Below are positions 11,739 through 23,342 of a stretch of DNA of 64,000 nucleotides, piece by piece. Origin of the DNA: Buxus sempervirens. Lineage: Eukaryota > Streptophyta > Magnoliopsida > Buxales > Buxaceae. The notes beneath the pieces were generated by a model that was given only the letters and a program-made list of their open reading frames with translations, made no database searches and was not told the DNA's origin. Within the stretch, counting starts at the first letter, position 1; every line of letters begins with the position of its first letter. The stretch covers positions 30,608,213-30,672,212 of the forward strand of contig OX387185.1 of NCBI GenBank assembly GCA_947561395.2, read 5' to 3'. Both the position numbers and the translations under genes were made by a program.

Positions 11739-13849
11739 CCCTCTGTGCGCGCGTTGGAAACGCGGCAAGGGAAAATTCGGAGTCGCCATCGCCTGATGGG
11801 GTGCAGGCGGACACCTAGGTGCCTAATCTTGTCTATTAAGGCTTGGGTCTGCGGCTTTTGAGATTCTAAGTAGGGTCTTGGTTGTGGTCCGGGGAAGTCC
11901 GTAGACACCCCGGTCCACCCCGTCGGGTGACGGGTCCCTTAGGTTTATCCTGGTTTGAGTCAGCTCACTTATTTTCTCACCCGATTCCTAATCCGATATA
12001 CAGCTTGTTTAAGTCTGGTGGGACCGCCTGAGTGGTGTGGGTCCCTTTAATTGCTTTTATCTTGATTAATTAGGTAATCTGAGTCTGGTTGGGTGGGCCC
12101 CATTGGAAGGCCCACTGTGTCCTTGGTGGGCTTAGTCAAGCCCATGTACCCTTGTAGGCCTCAGTCTAGCCTGAGAGGCCCTTTGGGCTTTGGTTAGTTC
12201 AATTGATTTTACTTTTAGTTTCAAATTGGATTTTAAGTGGTTTTCATGTAAAAGTGGGCCGGATTGGTTTGTGGGCCCCTTAGGTGGGCCCACATGGTAG
12301 CCAAGTAATTTAGTGGATTTATCTTTTTAAGTTTCCAAAAGTGGGTTGGACACTGGGCTTGGGGCCCGTAGTCCTGATTAGGGCTTGAAAGCCCAAGTTA
12401 CGGGAAGTTAGGGTTTGCACCCTTCCTTGGTTCGGGTGGTGGGCTTTGGCGGGCCCGGTAGGCCCTTGCCCTTGGTCTCGGCCAAACCACACATTTATAC
12501 ATCAATTCACTAACAATTAGGGTGGGCCGCATTAGGTTTGGCTTGCCCGGTTTAATCAGTTAATTTTACTTATCTTGATTAAGTTACATGCATACATTCC
12601 ATTATGTTTATTGGGCTTGGTGGGCCCCGTTGGAAGGCCCACTGGAAATCAAGTTGGACTGGAGGTCCAAGTCCCATGTTGGGTTTCCGGGTCACCCGGA
12701 AACCCTATTGGTTTATTTGGTTCGGTTCAGAAAGACCACCCATCTAGCAGCAAAAGTCACAGAGAATATACATGCATCACAGAGAATACATAAAAAAGAA
12801 AGACATTTACCAGGGGAGACTGGGTCCAAGGGGAGGGACCTGGGGCCCCTGTGGGCAAAGCGAAGCGGAGCCCAAGGGGCAAGGTCCCTCCCCGCGCCAA
12901 GGAACGAGTTGGACGTGCTGCGAACAAAGGGGTTGTCGCGCCCCTACGATACGGTAAAGGGCATTTTCGGGTTTTCAAAAAATACAAGTAATTTGGCATT
13001 TTAAGAGGGTGCGCTGACCTCAGGCGCTAGGCGCGAGGTCAGTGCAAGCTGGGCGGACCGAAAACCCACGAAAGGCCCTTGCGCAAAAAGCGCCTCGCGC
13101 AAGCGAAAATGCTTCGCGGGAGCTTCGTACGAGCGAAAACGCTTCACGCGAGCTCGGCGGGCACCCTGATTCTCTATTTTTTTCCTTTTCTCAGAGACTG
13201 GCTTGATTTCCAGTCTCTGTAACACCTTCCAGGTGCTTCCAGCATCCCCAGAAGACACTTAAACATGCTTTGAAGTTATTCTAACCTACTACAAGACACA
13301 ACTCCATATCAAAGAAGCTCGATAATCATATAAAAAAACAGACAACTACAGATACACTAACAGCTGCAGGGGGAGTGGGGGTGATGGGAGCATGCTCACA
13401 GGTGCACAAGCAGGAGACAGCAGGTGGCAAGGGGTTAGGGGAGCATGTTGGCAAGTCTAGCAAGCAATAAAACAACAAAAAAACAATAACAAACAGAGAT
13501 CGCCTACGTAACACGGAAACCTAATTTTTGCACCTACGCATGTACCTGAACTCTGTGCATGCACATAGACATTCGGAGAAGGGGGGTTTACAAGGGTACA
13601 TTAGATGAAGGGAACTTGGGGGAACATGCTCCCTCTTTAACTTAGACAACACATGCATCTTCCTCTCCCTTACTTGGTGGCCTTCATCGGGTGGAAATGA
13701 AAAGAAAAGGGATGGCAAGCTTTCATGGCAATGGTCTTATACCACGGAATAAGATCGGCTTATATACCACGGAATAAGACCGGCTTATGAAAACCTTTAG
13801 AAAACATCGCGTATTCATATATGTGTAACCCAAAGTAACAAGGACCCTC

Positions 13850-13853
13850 ACCT
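13850..13853 (-). other. Putative 5' splice donor in Tat-B LTR
   Basis: Minus-strand ACCACCAG|GTGAGGGTC, a strong plant donor consensus, about 325 nt downstream of the degenerate TATA position and alignable with donors in three other LTR copies. Confidence 0.45.
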
Positions 13854-14511
13854 GGTGGTTCCCGAGTTCTGGAGCAGAGTGGAGATGTCTCCTCGAAGCC
13901 GGACAGCAGTTGGAGCCTCCACTTTACCGCACCGACATTAGCGAGCTTCCACTCGCTTAGGTTGAAATGGGGGAGAACGAAGGAAGGGTGAGGCGCTTGG
14001 GGTTTTTTGGAGGCAAGTAGGGATGAAGAGAGGGGGCTTCGGGTGAAGGAAGAAGAAGGAGAAGGGAGTGAGCTGATGAAAACTCAAAACCTGACAAAGA
14101 ACAACCCAAAAATCCCCACCCAAGAAAGCTCTTGACCAAAAAATTTTCAACCCTTCGCACGAAGAGTCGCGCGGCTTTTACAGACGAGGAAAAAGGGATA
14201 TCCGCTAAGCTTGCGCTCAGCGCATATCACGCTTGCCACGTTCGCGCGAGCGTCAACATGATTGAAAATCAATTAATGCGGTCGCTCGATGGTCAGAAAA
14301 TCTGATACTTTTGGATTTAGTCCCTGGTCATTTTTGGTTTAATCCGATATTCTCGGATTTTTACAGATTTAGTCCCTGGGATATTTCGTACGTTTGGATA
14401 TTTACGGATTTGATCCCCGAGATATTTTCCTACGCAACTTGCCACATGTGCAGCTTTTTGCCATGTGGGCAGTTTGCCGGTTTTGCTGCTCAGAAACTTC
14501 GTCAGCTCATA

Positions 14512-15030
14512 TTTTCTCCATCCGGACTCCGATTTGGGCAAACTCAGTTGCGTTAGGGTCGTATCGGAGCCCTCTATCCGATGACCTAGGGGTAGGCATC
14601 TGGATCGGATTTTAGCAGAAAGTCAACTTTCGGCTCCCCTCAAGTTTGACCGCCCGCAGAACCTTCATCCGGACTCCGATTCCTGCAAACTCAATTGCGT
14701 TGGAACCGTGTTGGGATTCTCTATCCAATGAAATAGGGGTAAGCATCTGGATCGGGTTTTAGCAGAAAGTCAACTTTCGGCTCCCCTCAAGTTTGACCGC
14801 CCGCAGAACCTTCATCCGGACTCCGATTCCTGCAAACTCAGTTGCGTTGGAACAGTGTCGGGATTCTCTATCCAATGACATAGGGGTAAGCATCTGGATC
14901 GGGTTTTAGCAGAAAGTCAACTTTCGGCTCCCCTCAAGTTTGACCGCCTGCAGAACCTTCATCCGGACTCCGATTCCTGCAAACTCAGTTGCGTTGGAAC
15001 CGTGTCGAGATTCTCTATCCAATGACATAA
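14512..15030. repeat. 147-bp tandem repeat in Tat-B U3 (4 units)
   Basis: Units are marked by TTCATCCGGACTCCGATTCC. The GAACC anchors at 14659, 14806 and 14953 are exactly 147 bp apart, with a more diverged unit before them (from about 14512). The other LTRs of the family have 2, 3 and 4 units at 146-148 bp spacing. Confidence 0.88.
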
Positions 15031-15149
15031 AGCGAGGTGGCCAATTATCACTTGATCAAAAAGTCAACTTTTCACCCCTTAGGGTTTGACTTTTCGTCCA
15101 GGGTTTGCATTTCCAGCTCTTCCGGGATCGCAAAAATCAGGTGCTTACA

Positions 15150-15163
15150 GCTGCCCCTCTTTG
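15150..15163 (-). other. Polypurine tract of Tat-B
   Basis: Minus strand CAAAGAGGGGCAGC abutting the LTR start TGTAAG. It defines the internal/3' LTR boundary of Tat-B. Confidence 0.8.
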
Positions 15164-15560
15164 TCGGAGTCACCTTGCGGATGAACGGCAAAGAGAAAAA
15201 GAATCTCGTTTTTGCGCCTGGCATTTCAGTCGACATGGTCGACGAGCTTAGTCCTTTGAAGTTTTCATTTTAAGAGGGAAGCGGCCAATGATGTGGCGTC
15301 ACTTCCTGGCTTCAGAGTTTCCTTACCCTTTGCTTTTTGAGTTTTTGTAGGGCAACTCTTCAACATTTAATTTAAGTTTGAAAGAGATTAGATTGGACTT
15401 GAGCTCGCCAACCTGTTTCGGCGTTGATGCCAGACACTTGACAATATTCTTTTCTTCTTGTTTGTTCCATTAAAGCTTTTAGATGACTTCAGACTTTTGA
15501 TCCATTTTGTGTCTTTTACTTGAAGCTTGCTTGCATTTTTTTAATTATTATTATTATTTT

Positions 15561-15595
<35 letters not shown>

Positions 15596-17422
15596 TAAGG
15601 ACGTGATGGCCAAGGGTTGGGTTAGGATGCGGGCCGAATGGAGAAAGGAGGAGGGAAGAGCGGAGGAGGAGCTGCTGTTGGTGAGGAGGTGCTTCCAGCG
15701 CTATCCAGTGCCTCAAGGGAGCTCACACACCTGCTCTACTCTATTTACAAAAGTGTGAAATCAAAAATTACAAAATGGGCCATCTTGCCCGATGATATCT
15801 TCATTTATGCTCATTCTTCTTCATTTCTTGTCATTCCTTCTTCTGCAGCGCTTTCTGGTTGGCTTTCCCTTTTGTAAAGGCTCCCTAGCTTGGAGTGACT
15901 ATTTCTGGGGATTGGGCAGGAATCTTTTCCTTATTGCCTCTTCTTTCAGGTCGAGCCTTGTTTCTGACAAGCGTGGGAGTTCCCTGGGGAAGGATGCTCC
16001 GCTGGGGACAAGTGGGGATTCCTTACGCTGTCATTATTTCTTTATAAAGCCTTTTCCTTCCGCTTGGGTGTGAGTTCCTCATGCTCGTCTGCGCTCTTGT
16101 TGAGCGCGAGAGACCCCACCAGGGATTGATGCGAGCTTGTTTTGTCTTCTTTCCGCTCTTCTTCGCAAAGCCAGCCTCTTCAGACTGGGCGAGGCTTGAG
16201 AAGTCTACATCATCAGGTATAACTCTCTTATTGCTTGAGAGGACTTTACTGGGGATGTAAAGGTGTCGTCCCTTGTTTTCTGAAGGCCTTCCACTGGGGA
16301 TTTTGGAGGGTATTATTCTCCGTTTACTGAAGGAACTCCACTGGGGATTTTGGAGAAGACATCCGTCATCCCACTTTCGCTGTACCTGTGAAGGCAGGAA
16401 AAGACAACCTGTTAGTCATGGAATAGCTAGGGGAATGCAAAACACTTCTCTTATTCTCTTCTTGCTCTGAGCCCTTTTGCCCATTGTAGCTAGAAGCGGC
16501 CTCTGCCAAGGTTAAGAGATTATCAATTCAGGTTAGTAGCCCAATGTGGAGCTCAAAATAGTTAAGCGGAACAATTATAGAGAAAACAGGTGTGTCAATG
16601 TGTGCCTATGTTTGCAATATCAAAGAAATTTCCAAGGTCAGACGGGACTTGGAGTGCTTGGTATTTTCAGTAGCATTATCATCACAGGCCACTGTGAATT
16701 CTTTAACTTAGGTGCAACCTGCCGGTCTGGACCGTTCAGATCTGTGTATCTTCCTCATTTTATTATCTGCCACTGTCACTGCTCTCTTCTGTATCTTGTT
16801 CTACTCAATCCGGATGTGACCAGTTCTTTCTCTTCTTCTTTTTTTTTGGGTAACTGACCACAAAATGCCCTTTTTTCGGGTTTTCACCGTTTCTAGCCTT
16901 TCTGGGAAACTCTGAATTCCATCATTGCTGATGAATGCAAGCTCAACTATTTGCCCTGATCATTCCTTTTGGGATCCGAAAGGTCTTAGAGATAGGACGA
17001 AATGTAGGCTTGGTCTTGGTTATGAAGGAAAGGATAAATGGCTCGAAGAGGCTTATTTATTTGGGTTTGCAAAGTGTGCTACTTTTATTGCTGGTGGGAC
17101 TTACATCCTGGCTTATTTGTATCTTTATATTTTTGGCGGGGCAAACATTTCCCCATTTTCTTTGTTTCTTTTCTTTTTCCTTTCTTTCTCTTTTTTGTTG
17201 TTGCATTTTCTCTTCTTTTTGAGGTTTTTCTGGACGAGAATGCCCTGTTTCTTTTGCTTTGCCAGGACTGCCCCATTTGATGTGTAGAACACTTGCACTG
17301 GGTTGAAAGAGTTTTAAGGCTCAAAATTGTCTAACTAGGGGAGAATTTAAGGTATTTGGAAGGATTTACAGTCTAAAGGAGAGTCAAGGATGGCCTTTCT
17401 TCATTTCCCAATTAGAATGATC
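15164..17422 (-). mobile_element. Tat-B noncoding 3' internal region
   Basis: A 2.3-kb stretch between the pol stop and the polypurine tract. A long untranslated 3' region is usual in Tat/Ogre elements. I see no supported gene. It includes a TA microsatellite (about 15563-15592) flanked by TTA-rich sequence, several copies of a CCACTGGGGATTTTGGAG phrase (16290-16360), and T-rich tracts. Its first 600 bp match Tat-A's equivalent. Confidence 0.7.
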
Positions 17423-19829
17423 TTAGGCGTAGTACAGTTTGACTGCATCTGCATTTATCGGCTCAGAAAAAATTGCCCCGTCCATTTCTTGTAGGATGAG
17501 TGCTCCCCGGGACAGAACTTTGTGGACTACTAACGGCCCTTCGTAGTTTGGCTTGAATTTCCCTCTGTTGTCCTCTTGATGAGGAAAGATTCTCTTTAGT
17601 ACCAAATCTCCCCCTTTGAAGTGCCATGGCTTCACTTTCTTGTTGTAGGCTCGTACCATTCTCTGTTGATAGAGCTGGCCATGGCACAAAGCCTTGATCC
17701 TCTTTTCATCCAACAATTGCAACTGGTCAAATCTGGACTCCTCCCATTCGACGTCACTGATCTCAGCTTCCTTTAGAATCCTGAGTGATGGAATCTGTGC
17801 TTCCACTGGGAGGACTGCTTCCATTCCATATACCAGGGAGAACGGGGTTGCCTCGGTCAATGTCCTAATCGACGTCCGATAGGCATGTAGTGCATATGGC
17901 AGCTTCTCGTGCCAGTCTCTGTAGGTGACCACCATTTTCTCGAGTATCCTCTTCAGATTCTTGTTGGCGGCCTCTATTGCTCCATTCATCTTGGGCCGGT
18001 ATGCTGTAGACTTTAGATGTCTAATCTTCAGATCTTCACACATCTTTTCCATGTCCCTATTATTCAGATTCTTTGCATTGTCAGTGATGATCGCTTCTGG
18101 AACTCCGTAGCAACAGAGTATATTGTTTCTGATAAACTTGATCACATGAGATTTCTTCACATCCACGAAGGACATGGCCTCCACCCACTTGGTAAAATAG
18201 TCAATTGCCATTAAAATGAACCGATGCCCGTTTGAAGCCATTGGATGAACCTGGCCTATCATGTCGATTCCCCAGATGGCAAACGGCCAAGGTGATGTCT
18301 TGGAGTACAGTGTATTCGGCGGTGCATGGATGTTGTTGGCATAAATCTGGCATAACTGGCATTTTCTGATATGAGCATAGCAGTCTGCCTCCATGGTCAT
18401 CCAGTAATAGCCCATCCTTAGAATCTTCCTTGCTAGCATATGCCCATTCATGTGTGCGCCGCACAACCCTCCATGGACTTCCTCAATCAATTTCTGCGCC
18501 TTACCTTCTCTGACACATAGCAGTAGGGAGTCATTGTATGACTTCTTGTATAGTCTGCCCCCACTGTAGAAGTACTGCCCTGCCAACCTCTGTATAGTTC
18601 GCTTTTCTGCAGCCGAGGCACCTTCTGGCAGAATTCTGTTTCTTATGTATCTCTCAATGTCTGCGTACCAAGGTTCTTCTTCGGGTGTGCTTTTCTCGAC
18701 ACTGAAGCAGTAAACAGGGTAGCGCCGAATTTCTATCTCCAATGGTTGCACCCAAGTATCATCCGTGATGGTGGCCATTGATGCCAACGTAGCTAGTGCA
18801 TCCGCAAACCGGTTCCTATCTCGTGGCATGTAGTTGAATGTCACGCTCTCGAATTCCTGTTCTAATTCCTTGACCAGTTCTTGGTATGGTACCAACTTCA
18901 CATCTCTGGTTTTCCAGTCTCCCATCACTTGGTAGATGATAAGACTTGAATCACCAAACACCTTTAACTCCTGTATATGCATCTCAATTGCCGCTCGCAG
19001 GCCCAACACACATGCTTCATACTCGGCCATGTTGCTGGTGCAATCAAACAGGAGTTTCGCTGCTATTAGGTGATGAACACCATCTGGGGAGATTAGCACT
19101 GCTCCGATCCCCTTTCCATTTACATTGACTACCCCGTCAAAGAACATTTGCCACCTGGTTTCCTCTGCCTCTTCTGTGGACTCGGCACACATCACGTCTT
19201 CGTTTGGAAAGTGAGTCAGGAGTGGTTGGTAATCCGGTAGGGGATGCTCTGCCAAGTGATCCGCCACAGCTTGCCCTTTTATCACCTTTCTAGTCATGTA
19301 GACAATGTCGTATTCAGACAAAAGGACTTGCCACCTGGCAACCCTACTAGTGGAGATCGGCTTCTCAAAGATGCATTTCAACGGATCCAGATTTGAGATC
19401 AGCAAGACTGTGTGACTGAGCAAATAATGCCGAAGCTTCTGAGTTGCCCAGACCAAGGCGCAACACGTCTTTTCAAGCAATGTATATCTAACTTCGATGT
19501 TGGTAAATTTCTTGCTCAGGTAGTAGATCGCTTGTTCTTTCCTTCCTTTCTCATAGTGTTGCCCTAACACACACCCTACAGCCGTCTCGGAGACTGTCGG
19601 ATACATAATCAAGTGTCGTCCCGGAACAGGCGGGACCAATGTCGGCGGACTCATCAGATAGGCCTTGATCTTATCAAACGCCACTTGGCAGTCTTCATTC
19701 CAAACTACAGGGTTATCTTTCTTTATTAGCTTGAATATAGGCTTACACACAGGAGTCATTTGCGCGATAAATCGGCTAATGTATTGCAGCCTGCCCAAGA
19801 ACCCTCTTACTTCCTTTTCAGTCGATGGA
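17423..19829 (-). pseudogene. Tat-B pol 3' half: RNase H, second (archaeal-type) RNase H, integrase
   Basis: One open frame of about 800 codons. Order: end of RT (STEKEVRGFLGRLQYISRF), Ty3-type RNase H (YYLSKKFTNIEVRYTLLEK region), then a second RNase H with FFDG, MAEYEA, GDSSLI and NRFADALA supplying the D-E-D-D set. A second, archaeal-type RNase H is diagnostic of the Tat lineage. Integrase follows: HMNGH...CQLC zinc site, then D in WGIDMIG, D in ITDNAKN and E in NGAIEAANK, all three catalytic acids present. It ends in a chromodomain-less C-terminal tail with FKPNYEGPLVV. The first 18 codons of the apparent ORF come from the inserted solo LTR, so this half has no start of its own. The break is the LTR insertion, not internal decay. 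Confidence 0.93.
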
Positions 19830-20931
19830 GGAGGTGTGCGCGCGTGGGAAACGCGGCACGGGAAATTCGGAGTCGCCACCGCCTGATGGGGTGCAGGCGG
19901 ACACCTGGGTGCCTAACCTTGTCTATTAGGGCTTTTGGTCTGCGGCTTTGAGATTCTAAGTAGGGTCTCGGTTGTGGTCCGGGGAAGTCCGTAGACACCC
20001 CGGTCCACCCCGTTGGATGACGGGTCCCTTAGGTTTATCCTGGTTTGAGTCAGCTTACTTTGGTCTCACCTGATTCCTAATCCGATATGCAGTTTGGTTA
20101 AGTCTGGCGGGACCACCTGAGTGGTGTGGGTCCCTTTAATTGCTTTTATCTTGATTAATTAGGTGATCTGGGTCTGGTTGGGTGGGCCCTGTTGGAAGGC
20201 CCACGGTGTCCTTGGTGGGCTTTGGTCAAGCCCATGTACCCTTGTAGGCCTCAGTCTAAGCTTGAGAGGTCCTTTGGGCTTTGGTTAAGTGCATTTATTT
20301 TTCTTTAGGTTCAAATTTGAAGATTAAGTGTTTTCCATGCAAAGGTGGGCCGGATTGGTTTGTGGGCCCCTTAGGTGGGCCCACATGGTGGCCAAATAAT
20401 TTTATTGGATTTATCTTTTTAATTTGCCAAAGTGTGTTGGACACTGGGCTTGGGGCCCGTAGTCCAAATCTGGGCCTGTAAGCCCAAGTTACCAGAAGTT
20501 AGGGTTTGCACCCTTCCTTGGTTTGGTTGGTGGGCTTTTGCGGGCCCGGTAGGCCCTTGCCCTTGGTCTCGGCCAAACCATGCAATTCATGCATCAATTC
20601 ACTAATCTGGTTCGGGTAGACCGACTTAGGTTTGGCCTGCCCGGTTTAATCAGTTAATTTTACTTATCTTGATTAAGTTGCATGCATACCTTTTATTATA
20701 TTTATTGGGCCGGGTGGGCCCCGTTGGAAGGCTCACTGGAAATCAAGTTGGACCGGGGGTCCAAGTCCCATATTGGGTTTCCGGGTGACCCGGAAACCCT
20801 TTTGGCTCATTTGGCTTGATTTAGGAATGCCACCCATGCCTAGCAAAAGTTACAGAATATACATCACAGAAACATATAAAAATTGATATTTATCAAGGAG
20901 AGACTGGCTCATTATACTGGGTTCAAGGGGA

Positions 20932-21310
20932 GGGATTTTTCGGGATTTTTCAAGGTAAAGGGCATTTTTGGGATTTATCAAGGTAAAGGGCATTTTCGGG
21001 ATTTTTCAAGGCAAAGGGCATTTTCGGGATTTTTCAAGGTAAAGGGCATTTTCGGGATTTTTCAAGGCAAAGGGCATTTTCGGGATTTTTCAAGGTAAAG
21101 GGCATTTTCGGGATTTTTTAAGGTAAAGGGCATTCTCGGGATTTTTCAAGGTAAAGGGCATTTTCGAGATTTATCAATGTAAAGGGCATTTTCGGGATTT
21201 TTCAAGGTAAAGGGCATTTTCGGGATTTTTCAAGGTAAAGGGCATTTTCGGGATTTATCAAGGTAAAGCGCATTTTCGGGATTTATCAAGGTAAAGGGCA
21301 TTTTCGGGAT
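20932..21310. repeat. 28-bp tandem array inside solo LTR
   Basis: About 13 head-to-tail copies of GGTAAAGGGCATTTTCGGG followed by ATTTTTCAA. Some units carry ATTTATCAA. The Tat-B 3' LTR has this unit once, at about 12951, so the array expanded in this copy or its source. Confidence 0.9.
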
Positions 21311-21404
21311 ATGCGCCGACCTCAGGCACTAGGCGCATGGTCAGCGAGGTGGGCGGACCAAAAAAAACCAGAAAAACAAGCCCCGGGCGAAGTGGGCGCA
21401 CCCA

Positions 21405-21610
21405 AAAAATGAAGTGGGCGCGAGCTGAGCGCACCCAAAAATTGAAGTGGGCGCGAGCTGAGCGCATCCAAAAATTAAGTGAGCGCGAGCTGAGCGCATC
21501 CAAATTTAAGTGAGCGCATCTAAATTTAAGTGAGCGCGAGCTGAACGCATTCAAATTTAAGTGAGCGCGAGCTGAGCACATAAAAAGGGAAGTGGGCGCG
21601 AGCTCAACGG
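21405..21610. repeat. GCGAGCTGAGCGCA tandem array (about 30-33 bp unit)
   Basis: Six to seven imperfect copies of AAGTGAGCGCGAGCTGAGCG plus CATCCAAATTT. The GAGCTGAGCGCA core resembles an arm of the U3 dyad in the same LTR (GCTGAGCGCATAC at 22405-22417). Confidence 0.75.
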
Positions 21611-22030
21611 ATGCCCAGAAAGACGATCCGCTCACCCTTTTCGGGTGCACTGAGCTCGGCGCATACCCTACGAAACCCAATATTTTGGTTTTTTTTTGCC
21701 CGAACTCCATTTTTAATGGTTTTTAAGCTCTGTAATCACTCTCTGGGGATCCTTAGAACCCCAGACGACTTCTAAACACAATTGGAAATTAATCTAACCT
21801 AAGTTGTGAGGATCAAACCTCTTCGCAAAACTACAAATCCGAAACGAAACATTAACAGAACATACAAAGAAGGGAACTGGGGGCTTTATCGGGGTACATG
21901 AGATCAGAGAAGGTGACCTTGGGAACAGACTCCCACCTTCAAATCAAACAAGCCTGAACAAAAAATAACATGCTAACATGGGAAACATGCTCGATTTATA
22001 CATGTTAAAACAATAACAGGGAGGGAGCTC

Positions 22031-22034
22031 ACCT
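22031..22034 (-). other. Putative 5' splice donor in solo LTR
   Basis: Minus-strand GAACCAAG|GTGAGCTCC, junction 22033/22032, about 330 nt downstream of the TATA box. Aligned with donors in the sister LTRs. Confidence 0.45.
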
Positions 22035-22362
22035 TGGTTCCAAACCTTTGTAGAGCAGGCCGGAGGGTTCCCTGGAGCTCACGAGCTGCTGCCGGAGCCT
22101 CCTTCTTCCCCCACCAACAGCATGACCTCCTTCAGGTTCGTCGAGGAAAGAGAGGACAAGAAAGAACGGGGTCAGAGGGGCTTCAGGTGATGGTGATGTC
22201 GGAGGTTTTGTTTGTAAAGACAAGGGGGTATACGGAGGGGGTCTCGAACCAGGCAAGGTGGGGAAGAAGGCTTGAGCCAAGAGAGCCAACACCCAGCAAA
22301 ACCCGAACTTGAGAACTGCCAAACAAAAAATGCTGAACCCCTTTGCACGAAAAGTCGCGCGG

Positions 22363-22372
22363 CTTATATAAG
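22363..22372 (-). promoter_or_regulatory. TATA box of solo LTR
   Basis: Minus-strand CTTATATAAG, followed by GCCGCGCGAC. It lies 15 bp downstream of the dyad 22388-22417. Confidence 0.6.
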
Positions 22373-22387
22373 CAAGGAAAAAAAGCG

Positions 22388-22417
22388 GTATGCGCTCAGC
22401 TTGCGCTGAGCGCATAC
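22388..22417. repeat. Perfect 13-bp dyad upstream of TATA
   Basis: Arms GTATGCGCTCAGC (22388-22400) and GCTGAGCGCATAC (22405-22417) around TTGC. It sits where the other LTRs have GTATCCGGC...GCCGGATAC dyads, keeping the outer GTAT...ATAC but with a different interior. Confidence 0.85.
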
Positions 22418-23342
22418 TCGCTTGCCACGTCCGCGCGAGCGGCAAAATGATGAAAAATCATTTAATGCCGCCGCTCGCCGGTCGGAAAATCCGACATTTT
22501 TTGAATTTAGTCCCTGGTTATTTTAAGTTTAATCCGATATTCCGAGATTTTTACAGATTTAGTCCCTGGGATATTTCGTATATTTGGATATTTACGGATT
22601 TGATCCCCGAGATATTTTCCTGCGCCACTTGTCACGTGTGCAGCTTTTTGCCACGTGCACAGATTGCCGGTTTTGCTGCTCGGAAACTTCATCAGCTCAT
22701 ATTTTCTTCATCCGGACTCCGATTCCTGCAAACTCAGTTGCGTTGGAACCGTGTCGAGATTCTCTGTCCAATGACCTAGGGTAGGCCTCTGGATTGGATT
22801 TTAGCAGAAAGTCAATTTTTGGCTCCGTTCAAGTTTGACCGCCCGCAGAACCTTCATCCGGACTCCGATTCCTGCAAACTCAGTTGCGTTGGAACCGTGT
22901 CGATATTCTCTATCCAATGACCTAAGGGTAGGCTTCTGGATCGGATTTTAGTAGAAAGTCAATTTTTGGCTCCGTTCAAGTTTGACCGCCCGCAGAACCT
23001 TCATCCGGACCCCGATTCCTGCAAACTCAGTTGCGGTGGAACCGTGTTGAGATTCTCTGTCCAATGACCTAGGGGTAGGCCTCTAGATCGGATTTTAGTA
23101 GAAAGTCAACTTTTGGCTCTGCTCAAGTTTGATCGCCCGCAGAACCTTCATCCGGACCCCGATTCCTGCAAACTCAGTTGCGTTGGAACCGTGTCGAGAT
23201 TCTCTATCCCATGGCAAAAGCGAGGTGGCCAATTTTCACTTGATCAAAAAGTCAACTTTTCACCCCTTAGGGTTTGACTTTCTGTTCAGGGTTTGCATTT
23301 TTGGTTTTTCTGGGAGCGCAAAAATGAGGTGCTTATAGGATG

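Larger units (their letters stand above)
11744..15149 (-). mobile_element. Tat-B 3' LTR (3.4 kb)
   Basis: Read on the minus strand it begins TGTAAGCACCTG at 15149, right after a polypurine tract, and ends ...GCGCGCACA at 11744. The 5 bp beyond (CCCTC on plus, 11739-11743) would be the target duplication, but the partner 5' LTR is not in the window. U3 carries four 147-bp units, then an imperfect 14-bp dyad (14197-14228). At the TATA position it has CTGTAAAAGCC, so the TATA box seen in related copies is degenerate. A donor-like CCAG|GTGAGG lies at 13852/13851. Near the 3' end lie the GGCGACTCC block and a GGTAAAGGGCATTTTCGGG segment present once (12951-12972). Confidence 0.88.
19835..23337 (-). 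mobile_element. Solo LTR of the Tat-B family inserted in Tat-B pol
   Basis: It has family termini (TATAAGCACC, a TGTAAGCACC variant, at 23337; GCGCGCACA at 19835) and no internal region or second LTR. Flanks are GGAGG (19830-19834) and GGATG (23338-23342), a 4/5 match, and pol reads through the join between them (...LEMHP | PPSTEKE). It therefore arose by insertion followed by LTR-LTR recombination. It contains four 147-bp units (about 22690-23210), a perfect 13-bp dyad, a TATA box, a donor-like site and two arrays: a 28-bp array (20932-21310) and a roughly 30-33-bp array (21405-21610). Confidence 0.92.

Noticed and set aside
14512-15030. Regularly spaced repeats that could suggest a CRISPR array
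   Set aside because: Units are 147-bp direct tandem repeats without unique spacers, in a plant LTR.
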